From: Atlantibacter sp032062175
Lineage (GTDB): Bacteria > Pseudomonadota > Gammaproteobacteria > Enterobacterales > Enterobacteriaceae
Direction: 5' to 3'
NCBI RefSeq assembly: GCF_032062175.1
Contig: NZ_DAMBQK010000002.1
Coordinates: 310,001-374,000 of the forward strand
DNA: 64,000 nucleotides
Below, in pieces: positions 7,974-16,700 of this stretch (position 1 is its first letter; each line of letters starts with the position of its first letter). Both the position numbers and the translations under genes were made by a program. The notes beneath the pieces were generated by a model. The model searched no databases. It worked only from the letters and a program-made list of their open reading frames with translations, and had not been told where the DNA came from.

Positions 7974-9584
7974 TTAGTGTTTCTCCGCTGAAGGCTGGAA
8001 CAGCCGGAAATTTTTAGTGGCGAATAGCGCCAGAATCGCCGTGGCCAGCATCATTACACCCATCACATTAAAAATGTCGTTAAAGGCGATGATCTGGGCC
8101 TGGGTTTTGATGTCATTGGTCAACATGGCATATGCTGTCTGTTGAACGTTGAGGTTGTTCAGCGAACCGCCATGATTGATCAACAGCGTTTTGACATTTT
8201 CCACGTAGCGATTAAACGCATCGCTACCGGAACTTATAGTCGACTGGATTTGGTCGGCGTGCATCCACGCATGGTTGACGTAAAGGGTGGACAGTATCGC
8301 GGTCCCCATGGAGCCGCCGATGCTGCGGGTAATGTTAATCAGAATGGCGGAAGAGGCGCTGTCTCTGGCCTGGACATTACGGGTGGCGATCATCGAAAGC
8401 GGCACCATGATAAATGGTTGCCCCAATGCTCTTATCAACAACGAGAGTTTCATCTGCTGCCCGGCGAAATCGCTGTCCATATGACCATTCATAAATGAGC
8501 TGATAGCGAGTCCCATAAAGCCAATGAAAATCATGTACTTTACATTAAAAATCTTCAGTAGTTTCGGGATGAAGGGCAGGATCGCCAGTTGCGGCAACCC
8601 CATCCAGATCAACACATTACCAATTTGTAAAGCATCATAGTTATGCACGCTGGTCAGATAAAACGGCACCATAAACAGCGTGCCGTAAATCGCAACGCCC
8701 AGCATGAAGAACATGATGCAGGCATGGGAAAATGCTGCGTCCCTGAACATACGGATATTGATCAACGGGGACGGGTGAGCAAGCTGATCGTAGATGAAAG
8801 CGACAAACGCCACTCCCGAAATGGCGAGCAGCGAGCAGATCAGCGAGGAATCCAGCCAGTAGAGACTACGTCCCTCTTCCAGCACCACTTCCAGGCAGCC
8901 CAGCCAGAGCATTGCGGTGAGGATGCCGATGAAATCGCCGTTGCGGATCACCTCCCATCGAATGGGTGGCCGTTGCATTCCATAATTAATCAGTGCGCAG
9001 GCAAATGCCGCAGGTACGGCATTGATGTAAAAAATCGCGTGCCAGGAGAAAGTTTCCGTCAGCCAGCCGCCCAGGGTGGGTCCGATGGCCGGGGCAAATG
9101 TACCCACGATACTGAATAACGACATCCCGAAGGGGCGTTTTTCGCCTGGTAATACCTCAATGATTAAGCGAAAGGAGAGAGGGATCAGCGCGCCGCCGCC
9201 GAATCCCTGCAAGGCGCGAAAGACAATCATGGAATTCAGATCCCATGAAAGCGAACACAGGATTGACGCCGCGAGAAAACTGCCGATACACCATAGCGCA
9301 TAGCGGCTTGTGCCCAGCGCCTGCGCCAGCCAACCGCACAACGGTATGGCAATGATTTCTGCGGTAAAGTAGGACGTCATCAACCACGAGCTGTCATCCA
9401 GCGTGGCGGATAACGCCCCCTGAATTACCTTCATCGACGAGTTAGTAATCTGAATATCCAGAATGGCCATAAAGCCACCGAGCAGGCCGCCGATAACGGC
9501 GCACCAACTGCGCAGTGATACTCCGGCGCTTTGGCTGTGAGTTCCCTCATTACTGAGGGTATTAACCTGCCCGGTTACGCTCAT
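7974..9584 (-). CDS. DHA2 (EmrB/QacA) family MFS exporter, 14 TM
   Basis: A 536-residue drug:proton antiporter of the 14-helix DHA2 family. Visible motifs are the early DIQITNSSMKVIQGALSATLDDSSWLMTSYFTAEIIAIPL segment of EmrB proteins, RALQGFGGGALIPLSF and the motif-C-like GPTLGGWL. It pairs with the EmrA-like adaptor at 5176-6213 to make an EmrAB-type pump. Its start codon overlaps the stop of the terminal NRPS gene (ATGA, 9581-9584), so synthase and exporter are co-translated. This strongly ties transport to the cluster product, as export and/or self-protection. Confidence 0.93.
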   Translation of the reverse strand: MSVTGQVNTLSNEGTHSQSAGVSLRSWCAVIGGLLGGFMAILDIQITNSSMKVIQGALSATLDDSSWLMTSYFTAEIIAIPLCGWLAQALGTSRYALWCIGSFLAASILCSLSWDLNSMIVFRALQGFGGGALIPLSFRLIIEVLPGEKRPFGMSLFSIVGTFAPAIGPTLGGWLTETFSWHAIFYINAVPAAFACALINYGMQRPPIRWEVIRNGDFIGILTAMLWLGCLEVVLEEGRSLYWLDSSLICSLLAISGVAFVAFIYDQLAHPSPLINIRMFRDAAFSHACIMFFMLGVAIYGTLFMVPFYLTSVHNYDALQIGNVLIWMGLPQLAILPFIPKLLKIFNVKYMIFIGFMGLAISSFMNGHMDSDFAGQQMKLSLLIRALGQPFIMVPLSMIATRNVQARDSASSAILINITRSIGGSMGTAILSTLYVNHAWMHADQIQSTISSGSDAFNRYVENVKTLLINHGGSLNNLNVQQTAYAMLTNDIKTQAQIIAFNDIFNVMGVMMLATAILALFATKNFRLFQPSAEKH

Positions 9585-12500
9585 GGCAATACCTTTTTAA
9601 CTCGCTGAATAAGTTCAGTGATGAAAGGTTCATTCATCATAGAGATGTGATTGCCCTGGGCGGTCAGAAGGGTGACGGGTTTCTCTGACAAACGCTGCCA
9701 GCCCAGCCCCGGCGCAGGCAACTTTATCCTGCCCGGCATCGTCTCCTGCGCTTCGGCCACCACGATATCTCCCGCATAGGGCGCACCGACGTAACGATCG
9801 CTGGCGCTGATATGCGCCCACAAAATCACCAGGAAATGACGGAAATGCGCAAAGCTCAGCGAGGCGGGGACCAGCCCGGCGCGGCGGAACTCCTGCATAA
9901 ACAGTTGAGTGCGTTCGTCTTCACTCATCGCCGCCAGTTTCTGCCCGGAGATATCGAATTTCATACCGGTAAACAACGCGACTTTACGGGCAAAATAAGC
10001 CAGACGCTCGCTTTCACTCATCTGTTCCGCGTTATCGACGCGCACCTGCGGCGCGGGTTGATCAAACACCAGCAGTGTCGGCGCCCGGCCCGTGATGGCG
10101 GTGATTTGTTGTCCCAGCTCAAACGCAATTGTCGCGCCCAGTGACCAGCCGCCCACGATTAGCGCCTCGCGATGGATCAGGTTGCCTGCCTGTTGCAGGT
10201 AGAAGGCAGCCAGCGCGGTGATATCGCGATCGCGATCGTGCACCTGGCTGAAATCGGCGACCTGGAGGCCATAAACCGGATAGCGTGATTCCAGCGGTTT
10301 CAGCATCGGGTAATAGCAGAGCACGTTGCCGCCCGCCGGGTGCACCATCAGGAAGGTAGGCAGGCTCTCGTCGCCTTTATTCATCGTCACCAGCGAGGTT
10401 AACGCCTGCGGTGCGCTGATTTGGCCGATAAACTTCGCCAGCTCTGCAATACTGCTGTGTTCCAGCAACTGCCCCAGCGACAGCGCGGTGCCAAAATGTG
10501 GGTTAACTTGCATCACCAGTTTTAGCGCGTTGATGGAGTTGCCGCCCAACTGGAAAAAGCTGCTATGGGTATCGACCGCATTGAGACTGAGCACATCGCA
10601 ATAAAGCTGATGTAACTGGCGCTCTGTCTCATTTTGCGGCATGTGACTGGCGGCCTCGTGCGGCAATGGCAGGGCATTCAGTGCGGTATAGTTGATCTTC
10701 CCGCTGGCGGTCAGCGGCATCGATTCAAGCCATACCCAGCGATCCGGTAGCATAAAGTGCGGCAAGCGGGCGCGGGCATAATCCTTAATTTCGTCCTGTT
10801 GGTGCCCGGTTAGCGTTGCAAAAAACACCACCAGGTGCTGCTCATCGTCACCGTTCGGCTTAACCAGTACTCCCGCCTGAGTCACACCCGGACACTGATG
10901 CAGCACATGTTCGATTTCCGCAAGCTCCACGCGGAATCCACGGATTTTCACCTGCCGGTCGATACGCCCTAAGTATTCGATATTGCCATCCGCCATACGG
11001 CGGCCTTTGTCACCGGTACGGTACAGGCGTTCGCCAGTCATAAACGGATGGGGAATAAAGGCGCTGGCGTTTTTGTGCGCATGACTCCCGATGTAACCCG
11101 CGCTGAGGTGCGCGCCGCCTATACAAATTTCCCCCGGCAGGCCGTCGGCCACTGGCTGGCATTGAGAATCGACAACCAGCAACTGCACGCCGGGGAAGGG
11201 TTTCCCGATAGGCAGATAGCTGCCTTGCGGCAATACGGTGTCGGGCATTGCTTCCCAGGTCGCCACTCCGACGGTACTCTCGGTAGGGCCATAGTGATTT
11301 ACAATGCGGCATCGGCCATTTAGAGCACGCACCCGCTCAATCAGAGACCAGGAGGCGCGCTCGCCTCCCAGTACCAGTAAAGCGGTAGGAAGCAGCGCCG
11401 CCGCGTTTTCTCCCTGGAGCAATGCGCTCAGATGAGAGGGCGTGATTTTGATACATTCTAGCGGTTGGCGCGTCAACTGCGCGGTCAGTAATGTCGGGTC
11501 CTGTAGTGCGCTGTTGCTGATAATATTTAAACAGCCGCCCTGGGTCAGGGCTGGATAAATCAGGGTATGCGCCAGGTCGGTGGTGAAGCCGGAGAACATG
11601 CCGTAATGCGCTCCGGCGGGTTGTTGCAGCACCTGGCTTGCATTCGCGCAATAGCGTGCCAACTGGGCGTGATTAACCTGTACGCCTTTAGGGGTGCCGG
11701 TGCTGCCAGAGGTGTAAATGAGGTAGGCGGGCGCATCCGGGTCGACATTCGGCAGCGCCTGACGGGTCAGCGATGACGGGATGACGCGCATATCAAAGCG
11801 CGTTGCACCCTCAAAGCTCATGTCATCGTTGTCAGCGATCACCCAGCGCGCGGCTGCGTCATCCATCATATACGCAAGGCGCTCATACGGCAGAGTCATA
11901 TCCAGCGGCAAATAGCAGCCGCCCGCGCGCAGTACCGCCAGTATTGCGACCAGGCAGTCAATCCCTTTCTCCATGGCGAGACCCACCACATCCCCCGGTT
12001 GCAGGCCCGCCGCCAGTAGCCATTGCGCGAGCTGTTCCGATTGTCCGGCGAGCTGTTGATAATTGAGCGCCCGATCATCGCATCGCGTCGCCAACGCGTG
12101 CGGGGCGTTGTCAGCAACCCTGGCAAACTGTTGGTGCACCGGCGTGAAGTCAGCCTGTGGCTGCGCGGCCTCTGTCTGGCTCCGGCGGCGCTCTTCATCG
12201 CTCAGCAGCGAAATTTGCGCAAGGGTGATCTGCGGATTGTTCACGAACTGGCGCAGGATACGCTGGAAATGCGCCAGCATCCGCACGGCAGTGCTTTCAT
12301 GGAACAGGGTCGAGTTGTAATAGAGCGTGAACAGGAGCTTATCGCTGTCTTCTTCAATCCAGAGGTTAAGATCGGTTTTTGACACGCCATAATCCACCTT
12401 TAGCGGCTTAACCGACGCCTGACTGTCGTCATAAAAATGGGGGAAAACCTGGTAGCTCAGCATGGCCTGGAAAAGCGGGTTCATTTGCGGTGAGCGAACG

Positions 12501-13645
12501 AAACTGATGTTGTCGAGGATCATGTTGAATGGCACATCCTGATACAACATCGCTTGTGCGCACTGGGTGCGCGCCTGTGATAACAACGCCTCGAAGCGAG
12601 AATCTGCGTGAACTTGCGCGCGAAGCGGCAGGGTATTCATAAACAACCCCAGCAAATCCCGGCTTGCCGCCTGATTGCGGTTGGCAAACGGGATCCCGAC
12701 GATGATGTCATCCTGCCCGCTGTAAAAGTAAAGCAGCGCCTGCCAGGCGGTTAACATGGCATGGAACAGGGTGGCGTTATGATGGCTGCACAGGGTGCTT
12801 AACGCCTTTTGCAGATCGCGATCGAGAGTCTGGCTGACGATACCGCCCGCTGAACGCATGCGCTCAGGGCGCGGCGCGTCGGTGGGCAGCTTTAATATCC
12901 CCTGAGCGCCGTCCAGGTGTTCTTTCCAGTATGAGATGCCCCGGTCGTAATGGCCGTTACTTTGCCACTGGTTTTCCGCCAGCGCGTAATCAGAGAATTG
13001 CAGGAAACCTTCCACCTCAGGCGTCACGCCATTTTCTAGCTGGAAATAGATGCCCATTAATTCCCGGAAAAACAGGTTCATGGTCCAGCCGTCTGAAATA
13101 ATATGGTGAAGTGTCAGCATCATCACATATTCATTATGCTGCGTTTTAATAACCCGCCAGTGAGAGAGTGGCCCGCGCGCCAGGTCAAAACTGCGGCGGC
13201 CTTCTTTAAGCGCCTGTTTGTCGATGTGGTTTTTTTTATCCTCATCCGCCATGGCGACAATATCTTCATAGACGAAGTCAAATATAATTTCGTCGTTGAT
13301 ACACTGCATCACATCGCCATTCTCTGTCTGAAAGGTGGTACGTAAAATGGTGTGCTTACGGGTTAACAACGTTAATGCCTGACGGGCCTGCTCCTGATTA
13401 AATTCGAGCGCCATATGACACACAAAAGCATAAGGATTGTTATAGGCTCTTTTATCTTCAAGATATTGATCGAGTAGCCAGATACTTTTTTGCGCGCTGG
13501 TGAGTGGAAAGTGTTTACGCGCTTTATCGGTGCAACGCTGAATACCGTCAGAAAGATGACCCGCAGCATGTAATTTTTTTTGCTGAGCCAGTTTTTTAAT
13601 GTCGTCCAGGCTTAGTGAACGAATGTCATCGCTTTTATTTGTCAT
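9581..13645 (-). CDS. Terminal NRPS module, C-A-T-TE, predicted to add aspartate and release the product
   Basis: A 1354-residue NRPS. A short N-terminal tail, possibly a docking region, precedes a condensation domain (about 45-470) with an intact HHIISDG motif at 180-186. The adenylation domain (about 490-985) contains YTSGSTGTPKG, NHYGPTE and YRTGDKGR. The thiolation domain follows (about 1010-1085, FFQLGGNSINALK). The thioesterase (about 1110-1354) has nucleophile motif GGWSLGA and C-terminal GNHISMM. Reading the A-domain pocket against the PheA framework gives D-L-T-K-V-G-H-V-G plus the invariant Lys, essentially the published aspartate code (DLTKVGHIGK). It should accept the ketide-extended chain from the PKS, add Asp, and release by hydrolysis or cyclisation. 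Confidence 0.93.
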   Translation of the reverse strand: MTNKSDDIRSLSLDDIKKLAQQKKLHAAGHLSDGIQRCTDKARKHFPLTSAQKSIWLLDQYLEDKRAYNNPYAFVCHMALEFNQEQARQALTLLTRKHTILRTTFQTENGDVMQCINDEIIFDFVYEDIVAMADEDKKNHIDKQALKEGRRSFDLARGPLSHWRVIKTQHNEYVMMLTLHHIISDGWTMNLFFRELMGIYFQLENGVTPEVEGFLQFSDYALAENQWQSNGHYDRGISYWKEHLDGAQGILKLPTDAPRPERMRSAGGIVSQTLDRDLQKALSTLCSHHNATLFHAMLTAWQALLYFYSGQDDIIVGIPFANRNQAASRDLLGLFMNTLPLRAQVHADSRFEALLSQARTQCAQAMLYQDVPFNMILDNISFVRSPQMNPLFQAMLSYQVFPHFYDDSQASVKPLKVDYGVSKTDLNLWIEEDSDKLLFTLYYNSTLFHESTAVRMLAHFQRILRQFVNNPQITLAQISLLSDEERRRSQTEAAQPQADFTPVHQQFARVADNAPHALATRCDDRALNYQQLAGQSEQLAQWLLAAGLQPGDVVGLAMEKGIDCLVAILAVLRAGGCYLPLDMTLPYERLAYMMDDAAARWVIADNDDMSFEGATRFDMRVIPSSLTRQALPNVDPDAPAYLIYTSGSTGTPKGVQVNHAQLARYCANASQVLQQPAGAHYGMFSGFTTDLAHTLIYPALTQGGCLNIISNSALQDPTLLTAQLTRQPLECIKITPSHLSALLQGENAAALLPTALLVLGGERASWSLIERVRALNGRCRIVNHYGPTESTVGVATWEAMPDTVLPQGSYLPIGKPFPGVQLLVVDSQCQPVADGLPGEICIGGAHLSAGYIGSHAHKNASAFIPHPFMTGERLYRTGDKGRRMADGNIEYLGRIDRQVKIRGFRVELAEIEHVLHQCPGVTQAGVLVKPNGDDEQHLVVFFATLTGHQQDEIKDYARARLPHFMLPDRWVWLESMPLTASGKINYTALNALPLPHEAASHMPQNETERQLHQLYCDVLSLNAVDTHSSFFQLGGNSINALKLVMQVNPHFGTALSLGQLLEHSSIAELAKFIGQISAPQALTSLVTMNKGDESLPTFLMVHPAGGNVLCYYPMLKPLESRYPVYGLQVADFSQVHDRDRDITALAAFYLQQAGNLIHREALIVGGWSLGATIAFELGQQITAITGRAPTLLVFDQPAPQVRVDNAEQMSESERLAYFARKVALFTGMKFDISGQKLAAMSEDERTQLFMQEFRRAGLVPASLSFAHFRHFLVILWAHISASDRYVGAPYAGDIVVAEAQETMPGRIKLPAPGLGWQRLSEKPVTLLTAQGNHISMMNEPFITELIQRVKKVLP

Positions 13646-13668
13646 AGTCTTTTTCCCGGGTTAGAGAC

Positions 13669-13701
13669 CGCGTTATCGCGCCCGCAGGCGGCGATAACGC
13701 G
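13669..13701. repeat. 11-bp perfect inverted repeat inside the operon
   Basis: CGCGTTATCGC (13669-13679) pairs with GCGATAACGCG (13691-13701) across an 11-nt loop. It lies in the 77-nt gap between the PKS and the terminal NRPS. It would form a strong RNA hairpin. There is no following U-run, so it is more likely an mRNA stabiliser or attenuator than a full terminator. Confidence 0.6.
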
Positions 13702-13722
13702 GAACATTCACGCGACAGGTAA

Positions 13723-16700
13723 TTATTCGATTAATTCGCCGACCAGCAGGTTCGCCAGGCCTCTGATGGTCTGATCCTGATAGAAAAGATCAACACGGAT
13801 ATCCACTTCAAATATGCCCGAGACAATCGAGACTACTTGTACCGCCAGCAGCGAGTTACCACCAAGTTCGGTAAAGTTGTCCAGCGCGCCGATGCCTGAA
13901 ATACCCAGAATCGATTGCCATACTTTGGCAATCTCTTTTTCGATTTCGTTTTCCGGCGCGACATATTCCACGGACAGCGCCGGGCGGCCATGCGAATCGG
14001 CAATACTGGCTTCGATTTGTAAATTCTCTTCCTCTTCTTTTTCCGGGATCGCTTCAAAAATGAATTGATCCAAATCGGAGGTCACCACCACAAGCTGCGG
14101 GAATTGCAGGTGATTAAGCAGACGTTTTACCGCTTCCAGTCCTTCAAAATAAAGAATGTCTTTATTTTGTAAGTTCACTTTCACTTCCGCCATTTTGGTC
14201 ATATTCCCGGCGTGGACCTGATTATTATCGGCAATTTTAATCAGCGTATAATTCTCAAGCGTTAATAGCCGTTTCCCTTGCGCCGAGAAAAAGACAATAT
14301 TCATTACGATAGTATTGTCTTGCGGGTGATAAGGCTGACTGAGTTTAGCATGAACAAAACATTCGCTATCTAATGGTGCGTGGAAATCGATGTGCCCGTA
14401 GCTGATGGGCAGATAATACTCCTCCGTTATGCCTGACAGGCAGGCGATAGCCACCGAGTCGATCATGGACGGATGGAATGCGTAACGTTGTAAATCGCCA
14501 GTGAATGCCGGAGCTAATGCCTGACGAATAAACCATTCACTGTCATTTTTGCGTAGTTCCGCCGTGGTATTCCAGCGCGCGCTCAGCGCCAGGAAATCCT
14601 CACTGGTGCTCAGGGCGTAATCGCTGATAACGACCGGGCAACGCTTGCGGATCTCGTCCGGCAGCGCGTATTCCGTGTCCTGCGCTTTTAGCTCGCCAAT
14701 CTGCCCGAAGGCGTGTTCCTGCCAGTTAAAGTCGAGAATGCCGCGGCTTTTCAGGCTGAACCGGTAGCCTTTGTCCTGTTGTGCGACCACCAGATTCATT
14801 TCACGTGGCCAGGCGTGATGGTAAAGCACTGGCGTACTCAGCATCAGATTTTTGACCTGTAGCCCTTCACCTGCTTTGAAGACGGCCAGATATTCATTCA
14901 GCAGGGAGAGAATAGTGGTGCCGACCAGGGTTGGCGTATTCAGTAAGCGGTGCTCGTCAATTACCCAGTCCTGGTTTACGGCCAGATTGACGCGAAACGC
15001 CTCTTCACCGGCTTTGCTGTCGATTTGCGTCAGCAGATCGCCGGTGATTTTCTCAAAGGCGTTGTTGCGGCTTTTCTCATTGAGCTGCTTATTCCAGCGT
15101 GCCGCCATTCCGATGTCACCCCACTGTCCCCAGTTAATCGACATGCTAAAGCCTGGGCGATGTTGATTACGGTAATGGGCGAACACGTCCATAAACGCGT
15201 TACCGGCACAGTAATCAATCCGCGCCGGATCGCCCACAATGGCGGTAATGGAGGAGAACAGCAGGAAGAATTCTGGCGCCCGGTCAGCCAGCAGTTCATC
15301 GATGATCAGAGTGCCGCGCACTTTGGGATCTAACACGTCAGCACAGTTGGTGCTGTTTTTGAGCGGGATGATGCCGCCGCCCGCCACACCCGCCGTGTGG
15401 AATACGCCGTCAATCCTGGAAAATTCCGCCAGTCCCGCCTTCATTCCGTCATAGTCGCACACGTCCACGTTCAGTAAATGCACGCGATTGCCGTGTTCTT
15501 CCAGACGCAAGATGCAGGCGAGTTTTTCACTGGTAGGGTCATCCACCGCGTGCTGCTGGAGCCAGTATTGCCACTCTTCGCGTGCCGGCAATGGCGAGCG
15601 GAAGGTGAGGATCAGCGTTGCATTGCTGCTCTGCGCCAGTTGCTCAGCCACCAGCATACCAAGCCCGCCTAAACCGCCGGTGATCAGATAGACGCCGTCA
15701 TCACGGACAGACACGGGTTTCTGGCTTTCTTGCGAGACGAGCGGCACCTGTTGATATGCCTCTTCCCAGCGATGGAGCTGACGATAAGCCACCAGCTTGC
15801 CGTCGGTATCGATGTTACTTTCCTCGATCAGCAGGCGGGCAATATCTGCTGCTGGCGCATCCAGAGCCACATCTACCAGATGGCAACGTACTTCGTGATA
15901 TTCATGGTAGAACACGCGGGCAGGGCCGGTGAGCAGGGCTTTATGCGGTGAACCGATAGGCTCGCCCGCCACGCTGAAGATATTATTAGTCACCAGCAGT
16001 AAGCGCAGGCCTGCTAACAAATTTTCGCCAATCAGCGCCTGTTGCAGATACATCGGGCTGTAGAAGGCGGCGCGGGTGAGTGGCTCGCAGACATCCATCA
16101 GACGCGTATCGTCGTTTTGTTCGCAGAGACTCCACAGATGCAGAACGCGGGATGGCGTGAGTTCGCGTGATTTCAGGCGACTGAACAATTCCACGTAGTG
16201 CGCACTGTTATCCGGATCAATAACGAACGCATCCTGATCCTCCTGGAATGCGTTGCCCTGTGCGACGGTGATCGCTGTAAAACCAGCCTCTCTTAACTGC
16301 ATGAGCAGCGCATCCGCGACGCCATGATTATCGGTAAAAATCACCCAGCATTCCGTCGCTACGGAAGAGACCTTGCCGTTCATGTACTTCGCCGGAATGG
16401 TCTGGCGCCATGTGGGCATATAAAACCAGTTGCTGATGCTGGCCTGCTTTCTCTTACGCGCATTAAGCGATCGATTATCGAGTCCATTTAGCGCATCCAC
16501 ACTTATTAGCGGAAGACGGAATTCTTTACGTTCAAAAGGATAGCCCGGTAGCGGGAGACGCAGACGGCAATGGCCATCGTAGTAACCCGTCCAGTCAATC
16601 GCGACGCCGCAACACCACAACTGACCTAACGTGGACAGGCACTGTTCACCGGTCAACGCCACATCTTTCGCTGTAGGCAGGGAGGCGAAAATCGCCGGGT

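Noticed and set aside
13103..13345. Many long open frames opposite the NRPS and PKS genes
   Set aside because: They lie entirely antisense to well-supported domains and lack motifs; they follow from the codon composition of the real genes.
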